The notes beneath the pieces were generated by a model. It saw only the letters and a list, made by a program, of their open reading frames with translations, did not search any database and was not told where the DNA came from. Source: Janthinobacterium saanense (GTDB lineage: Bacteria; Pseudomonadota; Gammaproteobacteria; Burkholderiales; Burkholderiaceae_D). Taken from it: a DNA stretch of 64,000 bases. The translations under genes were made by a program, and so were the position numbers. The stretch lies in assembly GCF_014200675.1 (NCBI RefSeq), contig NZ_JACHCI010000008.1:62001-126000 (forward strand), written 5' to 3'. Positions 17,383 through 26,744 of the stretch are shown here, in pieces (the first letter of the stretch is position 1; each line of letters begins with the position of its first letter).

Positions 17383-19728
17383 ATGGCAATCAAGAGCCGC
17401 AAACATGTGTCGTCCCGTTTCAACCAGCAGATCGGCGCCGCGCTGGCAGTGATGCTGCTGCCCGTGGCCGCACACGCGGCCGACGCTGCCGCCGATCCGG
17501 CCGGCCAGGCTGCGCCCGCATCGCAGCAAACCCTGAGCGAAATCAAGGTGGTGAGCGTCAAGGAAAATGATTTCAAGGCAGAAAAAGCGTCGTCACCGAA
17601 ATACACGGAAAAACTGGTCGATACGCCGCAAACCATCGTCGTGATCAAGAAGGAATTGATCGAGCAGCAAGGCGCCGTGACCTTGACCGATGCGCTGCGC
17701 AACACGCCTGGCGTGGGGACTTTCTTCCTCGGCGAAAACGGCAGCACGAATACGGGCGACGCCGTCTACATGCGCGGCTTCGATGCCTCGGGCAATATTT
17801 ATGTCGATGGCGTGCGCGACGTGGGGTCCATCTCGCGCGATGTGTTCAATATCGAGCAAATCGACGTGCTCAAGGGCCCGGCCAGCACCGACAACGGACG
17901 CGGCTCGCCGACCGGCTCGATCAATCTGGTCAGCAAGACGGCGACCTTGGACAACAATTTCAATTCATTGTTGACGGCAGGCAGCGGCAGCCAGAAACGC
18001 GCCACGGCCGACTGGAACCGGATCATCGACGCCGACAGCGGCACCGCCTTCCGCCTGAACCTGCTGGACCAGAACAGCGGCAACCCGGCCCGCGATGACG
18101 TCAAGAACAAGCGCTGGGCGGTGGCCCCCACCATCACCTTCGGCATCGGCAAACCGACCCGCATCACGGCCAGTTATCTGCACGTGGACCAGAATAACGT
18201 GCCCGATGGCGGCGTGCCGACCATCGGCTTGCCCGGCTACACCACGCCCGATACCATTACCGCCACCAATAAAGTCGTGCGCACTTTCCTGAACAGCGCC
18301 GCCAAGGTCGACCCCAACAATTTCTACGGTTCCAGCTCGGATTACGACAAGGTCAAGGCCGACATGGCCACCGTGCGCATCGAGCACGACTTCTCGCCCA
18401 CCGTGCAACTGCAAAACACCACGCGCTACGGCAGAACCAAGGAAGATTATCTGCTGACGTCCTTCATGGGCAGCACGGCCAACCTGGCGACACCGGTGGC
18501 CACCGATCCGTCGACCTGGACCCTGGCGCGCTCGCTGCGCACGGTCAAGGATCAGGAAAACACGATTTTGACCAACCAGACCGTCGTGACCGCGCAATTC
18601 GACACCGGTACGCTGAAACACACACTGGTGACCGGCCTCGAATTTACCAGCGAAAAGCAGACTAACTACAGCTATGTGCCGGCCAGCCTGGGCACCCTGG
18701 CGCCCGCCAATCTGTACCACCCGAATCCCAACGACCCGGTCACGGGGTTTAATCCGGTGCGCAGCGGCGCCTATACCGAAGGCGAAGTCAACACGCAAAG
18801 CGTGTATACCTTCGACACCATCAAACTGGGCGACAAATGGAGTGTCAATGGCGGCGTGCGCTTCGACCATTTCAACACCACCTATGACGCCGTCACCCTG
18901 CAAACGGCGGTAGCGGCCGGCGTGGTCCAGCCTTTGCCAGTGGGTACGCCTATTCCTACCCATCTGACCTTGGGCAACACCTTGGCCAACGGCAAGCTGT
19001 CCGTGTCGTACAAGCCAACCGCCGACAGCAGCGTGTATGCGCTGTGGGCCAGCTCGAAAGCACCACCGGGCGTCAACTTTGCGCTGAGCGCAGCGGCCAG
19101 CAGTGCCCAGAATCCGACCTATGACCCGCAAGAAACCACCACCAAGGAACTCGGCGGCAAGTGGGACTTGCTGAAACAAAAACTGTCGCTGACGGCGGCC
19201 TTGTACCAGACCACGGTCAAAAATGACGTAGAGCAAGATCCCGTCATCCCTACCCTGTACTACCAGACTGGCAAGAAACGCGTGCAGGGCGTGGAAATCG
19301 GCGTGGTCGGTGAAATCATGCGCGACTGGCTGGTCAGCGCCGGCTACACCCGCATGAATACCGAGGTGGAGTCGGGCAAGGTAGTGACGGCGTCGGGCAT
19401 CAATAACCTCAGCTATACACCGAAACAGGCGTTCACCAGCTGGACCTCGTACACCCTGCCCTTCGGCCTGAAGCTGGGCGGCGGCGCCCGCTATGTGGGC
19501 GACATGCTGCGCGGCACCGATGGCGCGATCGGCACGCCGGCACGCATCGATGGCTATTGGGTCTTCGACGCCATGGCCACTTACCCCATCACCAAGAACC
19601 TGGACTTGCAGTTCAATGCCTACAACCTGGCCGACAAGGTCTATGTGGCGGCCATCAACAAGAGCGGCTTTCGCTACACGCCAGGCCAGCCGCGCTCGTT
19701 CAGCCTGACGGCCAATATCAAGTTCTGA
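17383..19728 (+). CDS. TonB-dependent siderophore receptor (catecholate/Fiu-like)
   Basis: A 781-residue outer-membrane receptor. Residues 1-32 are a signal peptide ending A-A-H-A. A TonB-box-like segment (S-E-I-K-V-V-S-V) precedes the plug (D-T-P-Q-T-I-V-V-I, Y-M-R-G-F-D-A-S-G-N-I-Y-V-D-G-V-R-D, V-L-K-G-P-A-S-T-D-N-G-R-G). The C-terminal beta-barrel ends in a strand with terminal Phe (S-L-T-A-N-I-K-F). There is no STN signalling domain, so it is a plain transporter, unlike the receptors at 45999 and 58809. The plug pattern resembles Fiu-type catecholate receptors; the true ligand is uncertain. A Fur box lies upstream and a strong terminator downstream. Confidence 0.9.
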   Translation: MAIKSRKHVSSRFNQQIGAALAVMLLPVAAHAADAAADPAGQAAPASQQTLSEIKVVSVKENDFKAEKASSPKYTEKLVDTPQTIVVIKKELIEQQGAVTLTDALRNTPGVGTFFLGENGSTNTGDAVYMRGFDASGNIYVDGVRDVGSISRDVFNIEQIDVLKGPASTDNGRGSPTGSINLVSKTATLDNNFNSLLTAGSGSQKRATADWNRIIDADSGTAFRLNLLDQNSGNPARDDVKNKRWAVAPTITFGIGKPTRITASYLHVDQNNVPDGGVPTIGLPGYTTPDTITATNKVVRTFLNSAAKVDPNNFYGSSSDYDKVKADMATVRIEHDFSPTVQLQNTTRYGRTKEDYLLTSFMGSTANLATPVATDPSTWTLARSLRTVKDQENTILTNQTVVTAQFDTGTLKHTLVTGLEFTSEKQTNYSYVPASLGTLAPANLYHPNPNDPVTGFNPVRSGAYTEGEVNTQSVYTFDTIKLGDKWSVNGGVRFDHFNTTYDAVTLQTAVAAGVVQPLPVGTPIPTHLTLGNTLANGKLSVSYKPTADSSVYALWASSKAPPGVNFALSAAASSAQNPTYDPQETTTKELGGKWDLLKQKLSLTAALYQTTVKNDVEQDPVIPTLYYQTGKKRVQGVEIGVVGEIMRDWLVSAGYTRMNTEVESGKVVTASGINNLSYTPKQAFTSWTSYTLPFGLKLGGGARYVGDMLRGTDGAIGTPARIDGYWVFDAMATYPITKNLDLQFNAYNLADKVYVAAINKSGFRYTPGQPRSFSLTANIKF

Positions 19729-19770
19729 TTTAAATAGGCTGGCAAGCTGGCTTGGCAAGCCGATCCTGCA

Positions 19771-19799
19771 AGCCCCTCCCTGGCGGAGGGGCTTTTTTT
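19771..19799 (+). terminator. Terminator after the Fiu-like receptor gene
   Basis: Nine-base stem (19771-19779 with 19785-19793), five-base loop, then seven T. Confidence 0.92.
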
Positions 19800-19841
19800 A
19801 TTTTAAAAACATTGTCATTGATGGTGCATGGAAGCGCCTTT

Positions 19842-19953
19842 GTATGAAAAGTCATACGGCCTGCCCCATTGTCGTCCAATAATTTGCACATGCAAGCCAG
19901 CCTGGGATGCGATTACAATGCGGCTGCCACAAAAAAACAGCATGAAATCATAC
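19842..19953. promoter_or_regulatory. Two dyad sites, candidate upstream activator sites for the DctD-like regulator
   Basis: GTATGA-4-TCATAC at 19842-19857 is a perfect inverted repeat. A related dyad, GCATGA-2-TCATAC, is at 19940-19953. They lie about 137 and 40 bases before the -24 GG of the sigma-54 promoter, where NtrC-family activators bind. Their role is inferred from position and symmetry. The rest of the 400-base gap 19729-20128 holds the terminator, these sites and the promoter; I see no gene in it. Confidence 0.45.
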
Positions 19954-19985
19954 CCTTACATATCTGCGTGGCAAAACACGATTTC

Positions 19986-20002
19986 AGGCATATCCTTTGC
20001 TA
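19986..20002 (+). promoter_or_regulatory. Sigma-54 (RpoN) -24/-12 promoter for the dicarboxylate symporter
   Basis: AGGCATATCCTTTGCTA has GG at 19987-19988 and GC at 19999-20000, exactly ten bases apart, with GGCAT and TTTGCT matching the RpoN consensus. The expected start point is about 12 bases after the GC, leaving roughly a 115-base leader before the ATG at 20129. A sigma-54 activator is encoded 4.4 kb downstream. Confidence 0.75.
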
Positions 20003-20128
20003 TGTAAGAGCATGACAACACGCAAACACACAAGAAATTGCTTATGAGTAAAGCCAGACCTGCGTTACTCATTGCTCAACATTAATAAATAATCCGCTCG
20101 CAGCGGCGCTTCATCTGGAGGAGTCAAT

Positions 20129-21442
20129 ATGAAAAAGAAACGGCCATTAACCCTGTACATCCTGATTGCGATGATACTGGGCATAGGCGTGGGTTATGGA
20201 TGCAACACTGCTTTCCCGGATGCCAAAGTCAGCGCTGACATCGCTGGCAATATTTCCATCGTCACCGATGTCTTCCTGCGCCTGATCAAGATGATCATCG
20301 CGCTGCTGGTGTTCTCCACCCTGACGGTCGGTATCGCCCACATGGGCGACGGCAAGACGGCTGGCCGCATCGGCTTGAAAGCCATGTGCTGGTTCATGGT
20401 CGCCTCGCTGGTTTCCCTGGCGCTGGGCATGGTGTTGTCCAATTTGATGCAGCTGGGAACCAACCTGGGCTTGCCTTTGCCGGACGTACACGCCAGCACC
20501 AATCTGAAGACAGCCGCTTTCACCATGAAAGACTTCTTCACGCATCTGGTGCCGAAATCGCCGATCGAGGCGATGGCCAATAATGAAATCCTGCAAGTAC
20601 TGGTGTTCTCCATCTTCTTCGGCGGCGCACTGGCCGGCCTGGGCGAATCGGGCAAGATGCTCACCAAGGTAATCGACCAGCTGGCGCAAGTCATGCTGCG
20701 CATCACCGGCACCATCATGAACATGGCGCCGCTGGCCGTATTCGCTGCAATGGCTTCCGTCGTCACCACCCACGGCCTGGGCGTGCTGCTCACGTTTGCC
20801 AAATTCATGGGCGGCTTCTACCTGGGCCTGATCTGCCTGTGGGCGCTGCTGATCGCGGCCGGCTTCTTCGTCATCGGCCCGCGCATCTTCAAGCTGGTCA
20901 GCCTGATCCGCGAACCATTCCTGCTGGCCTTCTCGACCGCCAGTTCGGAAGCAGCCTACCCGAAACTGCTGATAGCGCTGGACCAGTTCGGCGTGGACCG
21001 CAAGATTTCCAGCTTCGTGATGCCTTTGGGTTACTCCTTCAACCTCGATGGCTCGATGATGTATTGCACCTTTGCCGTGCTGTTCATTGCACAGGCTTAC
21101 GGCATCGACCTGTCGATCGGTACCCAGATCACCATGCTGCTGCTGCTGATGCTGACTTCGAAAGGCATCGCCGGCGTACCGCGCGCTTCGCTGGTGGTGA
21201 TCGCTGCGACCTTAACCCAGTTCAATATTCCAGAAGCGGGCCTGCTGCTGCTGATGGGCGTGGACCAATTCCTCGATATGGGCCGTTCGGCCACCAACGC
21301 GGTCGGCAATGCCGTTGCCACCGCCGTGGTCGCCAAATGGGAAGGTGGCCTGGCCACGGAAGAAGAAGCCGCCGCTGCCAACGCCGCCAGCCAGAACACG
21401 GAAAGCCACTGGGGCGAAGCCGATCACGCCAGCAAGGCTTGA
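20129..21442 (+). CDS. Dicarboxylate/amino acid:cation symporter (DctA/GltP-like, DAACS family)
   Basis: A 437-residue inner-membrane secondary transporter with about eight helices and two re-entrant loops. The first hairpin carries F-S-T-A-S-S-E-A-A-Y-P, a variant of the serine-rich motif; the conserved helix-7/hairpin-2 segments are F-N-L-D-G-S-M-M-Y and K-G-I-A-G-V-P-R-A-S, with D-M-G-R-S-A-T-N-A-V-G-N in helix 8 where substrate and sodium or protons bind. The ATG is preceded by GGAGG. A sigma-54 promoter upstream and a DctB/DctD-like pair downstream favour C4-dicarboxylates over glutamate as substrate, by context. A porin gene follows at once, probably in the same transcript. Confidence 0.9.
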   Translation: MKKKRPLTLYILIAMILGIGVGYGCNTAFPDAKVSADIAGNISIVTDVFLRLIKMIIALLVFSTLTVGIAHMGDGKTAGRIGLKAMCWFMVASLVSLALGMVLSNLMQLGTNLGLPLPDVHASTNLKTAAFTMKDFFTHLVPKSPIEAMANNEILQVLVFSIFFGGALAGLGESGKMLTKVIDQLAQVMLRITGTIMNMAPLAVFAAMASVVTTHGLGVLLTFAKFMGGFYLGLICLWALLIAAGFFVIGPRIFKLVSLIREPFLLAFSTASSEAAYPKLLIALDQFGVDRKISSFVMPLGYSFNLDGSMMYCTFAVLFIAQAYGIDLSIGTQITMLLLLMLTSKGIAGVPRASLVVIAATLTQFNIPEAGLLLLMGVDQFLDMGRSATNAVGNAVATAVVAKWEGGLATEEEAAAANAASQNTESHWGEADHASKA

Positions 21443-21504
21443 TCCCGGCATCCTGGTCCGCCACGCGCGGGCCAGGGTCTTGCATCCTGACGCCTGAGGT
21501 ACTC

Positions 21505-22509
21505 ATGAAAAAAGCATTGTTGATTACGTTGCTGGGCCTTGGCGCCTGCAACGGCGCCCTGGCGCAGTCCAACGTCACCATTTACGGCGTTGCCGACGCC
21601 GGCCTGGTGCTGGACAAAGACGCCGCCGGCGAACGCCTGAACCGCATCGCCAGCGGCGTTGCATCAGGCTCGCGCATCGGCTTCAAGGGCAGGGAAGACC
21701 TGGGCGGTGGCCTGGCTGCCAGCTTCGTGCTGGAAAACGGCTACAACATCGACACCGGCACGACCGGCCAGGGCGGCTTGCTGTTTGGCCGCCAGGCGTA
21801 TGTGGGTTTGTCCGGCAGCGCCGGCGCCGTCACTGCCGGCCGCCAGTATTCGCCGTACTACCTGGCCTTGCGCGACGTGGCCGATCCTTTCGCCATCGGC
21901 CTGGCTGGCACTGCTTCGAACCTGATGGTGAGCAATTTGCGCGTCGACAATATGCTGCAATACAGCACGCCGACCTACCACAAGCTGTCGGCCGACCTGG
22001 CCTACGGCTTTGGCGAAGCGGCCGATAGCAATGTGAAAAACCGCAGCATCGGCGGCGCCGTGCACTACATCGATGGCCCGCTGAACCTGACCCTCGCGCA
22101 TCACCGCAAGGATAACGTCGTGGCCAACATCCTGGCAACCCAGCAAACGCGCAACACCTTGCTGGCCGCGCGCTACGATTTTAAGGTACTGCAAGTCAAC
22201 TTTGGCTATGCCGATAACCGCGCGCTCGATCAGAGCAAGAGCAATGACTTGCTGCTGGGCTTTAGCGCGCCGTTTGGCCGCACCAAGCTGGTCGCTTCCT
22301 ATATCCGCCACAACGACAAAAGCGTACTGAACCGTGACGCCCAGCAATGGGCCATCGGCGCGTTTTATTCGCTGTCCAAGCGTAGCGACCTGTACACCGG
22401 CTACGGCCATATCAGCAACAAGAACGGCGCCACATTTACGGTCGGCAATGCAACCGATAATGGCACCGGCAACAGCGGCTTCAATTTGGGTATACGTCAT
22501 ACGTTCTGA
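21505..22509 (+). CDS. Gram-negative general porin (betaproteobacterial type)
   Basis: A 334-residue outer-membrane porin. Signal peptide residues 1-20 end G-A-L-A before Q-S-N-V-T-I-Y-G-V-A-D-A-G, the standard first strand of beta-class porins. The L-G-G-G-L-A-A-S-F-V-L-E-N-G-Y and F-G-R-Q-A-Y-V-G-L-S segments match the family, as does the C-terminal strand ending in Phe (G-I-R-H-T-F). It starts 62 bases after the symporter stop and ends at a strong terminator, so symporter and porin probably form one unit that takes the same solute across both membranes. Confidence 0.9.
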   Translation: MKKALLITLLGLGACNGALAQSNVTIYGVADAGLVLDKDAAGERLNRIASGVASGSRIGFKGREDLGGGLAASFVLENGYNIDTGTTGQGGLLFGRQAYVGLSGSAGAVTAGRQYSPYYLALRDVADPFAIGLAGTASNLMVSNLRVDNMLQYSTPTYHKLSADLAYGFGEAADSNVKNRSIGGAVHYIDGPLNLTLAHHRKDNVVANILATQQTRNTLLAARYDFKVLQVNFGYADNRALDQSKSNDLLLGFSAPFGRTKLVASYIRHNDKSVLNRDAQQWAIGAFYSLSKRSDLYTGYGHISNKNGATFTVGNATDNGTGNSGFNLGIRHTF

Positions 22510-22534
22510 TGCTGTCTGCTTGCGCACTACCCAG

Positions 22535-22566
22535 GCCGCCGGAGTCAGATCCGGCGGCTTTTTTAT
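22535..22566 (+). terminator. Terminator after the porin gene
   Basis: Nine-base GC-rich stem (22535-22543 with 22550-22558), six-base loop, then a T run. It separates the transport genes from the kinase/regulator pair. Confidence 0.92.
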
Positions 22567-22599
22567 CTTTACAGCAGCTTGATGCGATACTGTGGGCCT

Positions 22600-24504
22600 A
22601 TGAATAGCAGCAAACCACCTCTCTCCTGGCGCCAGCGCCTGCTGCAGCGCTCGGGCCGCAAGGCGCTGGCCTGGGGCCTGGTGCTGGCTGCCTGCCTGGC
22701 GATCGTCTGGCTGGTGTATTTCTGGACTGAACGCATCGCCATCGGCAAGCTGCAGGCCAGCGGCGCGCAGCGGCTGGAGGTGTATATCAGCAGCCTGGAA
22801 AACGCGCTGGAAAAATACGATTTCCTGCCCAAGACCCTGGAGCTGAACCGCGATGTCATCCGTTTGCTGCAGCACCCGGAAGATCCGGTCCTGGTCGATA
22901 GCGTCAACCATTATCTGGAGCAAATGAATGCCCAGGCCAAGTCGTCGACGATTTTTATCAGCAACCTCGATGGCAACACGCGCGCGGCCAGCAACTGGCG
23001 TATGCCGGACAGTTTTATAGGCGACAATATCGCCTTCCGCCCCTATGCCAAGGATGCCTTGCGCGGCACGCCGGGGCGCTTTTATGGCGTGGGCACGACG
23101 CGGCTGGAACCCGGTTATTTCTTTGCCCATGGCATTTATCAAAATGGCCGCATGCTGGGCCTGGCCACCGTCAAGCTGAACCTGGAAAACCTGGAAAAGC
23201 GCTGGGTGCAAGGGGCCGATAAAGTGATGCTGGCCGATGAGCATGGCGTGATCTTTCTCAGCTCCATGCCCGACTGGAAATACAAGACCCTGGCGTCGCT
23301 GTCGGCCGACGTGGTCGAAGAGCTCAACCGCACGCGCCAGTATTATTCGAAGCAGCTGGAACCCATCCCCTTCATTTCCGACCGCCAGCTGGGCAATGGC
23401 GCACGCGTGATCACCATCCGCGAACAAGAGCGTGCCGATGGCCCCCCCAAAACCACCTCCAGCGTGATGACCCAGATCAAGCTCAAGTCGCCCAATGGCT
23501 GGACGTTTATTTATCTGTCCGACCTGTCGCAGGCCAAAGCCAGCGCGCGCGCAGCGACCGCTTTTTCCTGCGTGCTGCTGGGCTTTTTCATGCTGCTGTT
23601 CTTTTATTTGCGCCAGCGGCGCGCAGCCGTGGCGCAGAAATTGCGCGCACGCGAAGATTTGCAGCACGCTTACGACAACCTGGAAACCATGGTCGAGGAG
23701 CGCACCTCGGCATTGAACGCCATGACGCAAAGCCTGAGCCAGGAAATCGAGGTGCGCAGCAAGGCGGAACAAAAATTGCACATCACGCAAAACGAGTTAT
23801 TCCAGGCGGGCAAGATGGCCGTGCTGGGCCAGATGTCGGCCAGCATCACGCATGAACTGAACCAGCCGCTGACGGCCCTGCGCACCATGTCCGACAATGC
23901 CGTGATCCTGCTGGAACGGGGCAGGCTCGACGATGCGCGACGCAACCTGGCCAAGATATCGCAGATCGCCGCCAGGATGGGCACGATCACGGGGCAACTA
24001 AAAGTGTTTGCGCGCAAATCGACCACCAGCCTGACGTCCGTCTCCATCCCGACCGCCATCAGCAATGCGCTATTTCTGGTCGAGCGCCGGCTGCAGGTGG
24101 AAAACGTGCGCTTCACCTTGCATTTGCCGCCCGACGACATCTTCGCCATGTGCGAAAGCAACCGCCTGGAGCAGGTGCTGGTCAACCTGTATGCCAACGC
24201 GCTCGACGCCATGCATGGCAGCGAGGTGCGCAGCTTGCGCGTGTCGGTAGCATGCACCGCAGAGCAAGTCTTGATACACGTGGCCGACACAGGGCCGGGC
24301 TTGTCGACGGAAGTATATGAACACCTGTTCGAACCCTTCTTCACCACCAAGCCGCAAGGCCAGGGGCTGGGACTGGGGCTGGCCATTTCCGAACAGATTA
24401 CGCGCCAGTTCGGTGGGCTATTGCGCGCCGAAAACGCGCCCGGCGGCGGCGCCATCTTCACCATCGAATTACAGATTGCAAGGCAAGAGGAAAAACATGT
24501 TTGA
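22600..24504 (+). CDS. dctB: DctB-like sensor histidine kinase
   Basis: A 634-residue membrane kinase. Membrane helices at about residues 20-40 and 315-338 enclose a roughly 275-residue periplasmic sensor of the double-Cache type found in DctB. A cytoplasmic coiled coil (E-T-M-V-E-E-R-T-S-A-L-N) leads to the phospho-acceptor His418 in S-I-T-H-E-L-N-Q-P-L-T-A-L, the H-E-L-N-Q-P-L form shared with DctB. The ATPase boxes N-L-Y-A-N-A-L-D-A, D-T-G-P-G-L and G-L-G-L-G-L-A-I-S follow. The ATG at 22600 is chosen; one at 22582 is possible. It overlaps the response regulator gene by eight bases. The dicarboxylate ligand is inferred from family and neighbours. Confidence 0.85.
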   Translation: MNSSKPPLSWRQRLLQRSGRKALAWGLVLAACLAIVWLVYFWTERIAIGKLQASGAQRLEVYISSLENALEKYDFLPKTLELNRDVIRLLQHPEDPVLVDSVNHYLEQMNAQAKSSTIFISNLDGNTRAASNWRMPDSFIGDNIAFRPYAKDALRGTPGRFYGVGTTRLEPGYFFAHGIYQNGRMLGLATVKLNLENLEKRWVQGADKVMLADEHGVIFLSSMPDWKYKTLASLSADVVEELNRTRQYYSKQLEPIPFISDRQLGNGARVITIREQERADGPPKTTSSVMTQIKLKSPNGWTFIYLSDLSQAKASARAATAFSCVLLGFFMLLFFYLRQRRAAVAQKLRAREDLQHAYDNLETMVEERTSALNAMTQSLSQEIEVRSKAEQKLHITQNELFQAGKMAVLGQMSASITHELNQPLTALRTMSDNAVILLERGRLDDARRNLAKISQIAARMGTITGQLKVFARKSTTSLTSVSIPTAISNALFLVERRLQVENVRFTLHLPPDDIFAMCESNRLEQVLVNLYANALDAMHGSEVRSLRVSVACTAEQVLIHVADTGPGLSTEVYEHLFEPFFTTKPQGQGLGLGLAISEQITRQFGGLLRAENAPGGGAIFTIELQIARQEEKHV

Positions 24505-25840
24505 AGGCTTGAAGGTCTTGCTGGTCGAAGACGACCCCACGGTACGTGAAGGCAGCGAACAGGCGCTGCAGCTGGCCGGCCTGGACGTGCTGGCCTTCCA
24601 CTCGGCCGAACTGGCGTATAAATTGCTGACACCGGGTTTTCCCGGCATCGTCGTCAGCGATGTGCGCCTGCCCGGCATGAGTGGATTGGAACTGTTGCAA
24701 GCCGTCAAGAAGCTGGACGCCAACCTGCCCGTGATCCTCGTCACGGGCCACGGCGACATCACCATGGCTGTGCACGCCATGCGCACGGGCGCCTACGATT
24801 TCATTGAAAAACCGTATTCGTCGGAACAACTGGTGGACGTGATCCTGCGCGCACTGGAAACGCGGCGCTTGATGCTGGAAGTACACAGCCTGCGCCGCCA
24901 GCTGGAAGACGGCGGCGGCATCGAAGCTCGCCTGCTGGGCAATTCGATGGCGATGCGCGACATACGCCGTTTGATACTCGACGTGGCCGATGAACCGGCC
25001 GATGTGCTGATCTATGGCGACACCGGTACCGGCAAGGAAATGGTGGCCCGCTGCCTGCATGACTTCAGCCACCGCCGCAAACACAACTTTGTCGCCGTCA
25101 ATTGCGGAGCGATTCCTGAAAGCATCTTCGAAAGCGAAGTCTTCGGCCACGAACCGGGCGCCTTCACGGGCGCAGCCAAGCGGCAAGTGGGCAAGATCGA
25201 GCATGCCGATCATGGCAGCTTCTTTCTCGATGAAATAGAAAGCCTGCCCCTGGCGCTGCAAGTCAAATTGTTGCGCGTGCTGCAGGAACGCTATATCGAA
25301 CGCCTGGGTTCCAACCTGCCCACGCCGGTCGACGTGCGCGTCATCGCCGCTGCCAAGCTGGACCTGGAAGAATTGTCGCAGCAACAGAAATTCCGTAGCG
25401 ACCTGTATTACCGCTTGAATTTGATCGTGCTGCATTTGCCGCCGCTGCGCGACCGGCGCGAAGATATCCCCATGCTGTTCGAACACTTCGTGCTGGCTGC
25501 CGCAGCCCGCTACAACCGCGCCGCGCCCGTGGTGTCCAGCGCACAAATGCGCAGCTTGATGGCGCACAACTGGCCCGGCAATGTACGCGAACTGCGCAAT
25601 ATCGCCGACCGCTTCGTACTGGGCATCGCCAGCGGCGCGTCCAGCCTGCTGGCGGGTGCAACGGCCAGTCCCTTGTCGCTGGCCGAACAGGTGAACGGCT
25701 TCGAACGCGCCTTGATTGAGCAGGAACTGCGCGCTTATGCGGGCAACGTCACAGAAGTGAGCAGCGTGCTGGGACTGCCGAAGCAGACCCTGTATCACAA
25801 GATGCAGAAGTACAACCTAGTGGCGGAAGAGTTCAGATAA
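24497..25840 (+). CDS. dctD: DctD-like sigma-54-dependent response regulator
   Basis: A 447-residue NtrC-family activator. The receiver domain (residues 1-120) has the acidic pocket V-E-D-D and phospho-acceptor Asp55 in [11 protein letters not shown]. The AAA+ domain (about 150-375) has Walker A G-D-T-G-T-G-K-E near 174 and the sigma-54 contact loop G-A-F-T-G-A at 221. The C-terminus is a Fis-type helix-turn-helix ([20 protein letters not shown]). It overlaps the kinase gene, and the sigma-54 promoter before the symporter is the obvious target. Convergent with the phosphoesterase gene across 12 bases. Confidence 0.92.
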   Translation: MFEGLKVLLVEDDPTVREGSEQALQLAGLDVLAFHSAELAYKLLTPGFPGIVVSDVRLPGMSGLELLQAVKKLDANLPVILVTGHGDITMAVHAMRTGAYDFIEKPYSSEQLVDVILRALETRRLMLEVHSLRRQLEDGGGIEARLLGNSMAMRDIRRLILDVADEPADVLIYGDTGTGKEMVARCLHDFSHRRKHNFVAVNCGAIPESIFESEVFGHEPGAFTGAAKRQVGKIEHADHGSFFLDEIESLPLALQVKLLRVLQERYIERLGSNLPTPVDVRVIAAAKLDLEELSQQQKFRSDLYYRLNLIVLHLPPLRDRREDIPMLFEHFVLAAAARYNRAAPVVSSAQMRSLMAHNWPGNVRELRNIADRFVLGIASGASSLLAGATASPLSLAEQVNGFERALIEQELRAYAGNVTEVSSVLGLPKQTLYHKMQKYNLVAEEFR

Positions 25841-25852
25841 GCAAACAAACCG

Positions 25853-26590
25853 TCAAGCAACCTTGCCCGTGCGCAAAGGCACGGCCCAATCGGGGCGGCC
25901 GTTGGCCAGCGCCAGCTGCGCCGCCTCTTCCCAGTCATACTCCACCGCATGAAACTGCGCCGACCAGCGTCCGCGCGCATCGCGTTCGACGATGGCGTAG
26001 CGCGCGTGCGGCGTGCCGTTTTCCATCACGTGCGGGTAAACATGGTCGTCGTCATAGGCCGGCAAGCCCACGCTGCCGGGATTGACGATCAGCCGCCCGT
26101 CAGGCAACTCCACCTGGCGCGGCATATGCGTGTGACCGCACAATATCAAGGCCGCGTCCGTCGTACCGGCGCGCTGGAACACCTCGTCTGGCGTGGCGGC
26201 GCGGCTGCCTTGCGGCGTGACCGTGTCGAGAAAATACACCAGGTCGCTGGTGGGCGTGCCGTGTACCAGCAATACATCCTCCGTCAGGCGCAAGGTGGCC
26301 GGCAGCGCAGCGATCCATTCTAGTTGCTGCGGCAATAGTTGCTCGCGGGCATAGCGGTCAGACTTGCCCATGCGCGCCAGGTCACCCAGCAACTGGCGCT
26401 CGTGGTTGCCAGCGATGGTGGGGAAATCAAGCGCCATCAGGCGGGCCGCCGTGGCGCTCGGCTGCAGACCACCCGAGACGATATCGCCCAGGTTGACGAT
26501 CACGTCCACGCCACAGCGCGCAATGTCGGCCAGCACGGCGTCCAGCACCTGCAGGTTGCCATGGATATCGGAAATGGCGGCGATTCTCAT
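25853..26590 (-). CDS. Calcineurin-like metallophosphoesterase (YfcE-type)
   Basis: A 245-residue cytoplasmic phosphoesterase. The two-metal centre is complete: D-I-H-G-N (Asp8, His10), N-L-G-D-I-V-S-G-G, G-N-H-E, V-H-G-T-P and G-H-T-H-M. The short size and the L-V-N-P-G-S-V-G-L-P motif near the end place it with YfcE/MJ0936-like phosphodiesterases, whose physiological substrate is usually unknown. Monocistronic; about 150 bases separate its start from the divergent barrel gene at 26745. Confidence 0.9.
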   Translation of the reverse strand: MRIAAISDIHGNLQVLDAVLADIARCGVDVIVNLGDIVSGGLQPSATAARLMALDFPTIAGNHERQLLGDLARMGKSDRYAREQLLPQQLEWIAALPATLRLTEDVLLVHGTPTSDLVYFLDTVTPQGSRAATPDEVFQRAGTTDAALILCGHTHMPRQVELPDGRLIVNPGSVGLPAYDDDHVYPHVMENGTPHARYAIVERDARGRWSAQFHAVEYDWEEAAQLALANGRPDWAVPLRTGKVA

Positions 26591-26744
26591 ACGGTTCCCC
26601 TTGTTTTAAGTCCCAGTAGGACAATTCCGACGGCGACTTGCGCCGTGCGGCTACGTCAACAACTTGATTGAATTGCTATTATTTTTCTACTGTGTAGCCG
26701 CCCCAACCTTGCGGCTACGCCATCCACATAGCAAAGGAGCCTCC

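Noticed and set aside
17965-19758. A 597-residue open frame opposite the Fiu-like receptor.
   Set aside because: Shadow of a real gene; covers the terminator side and has no ribosome site.
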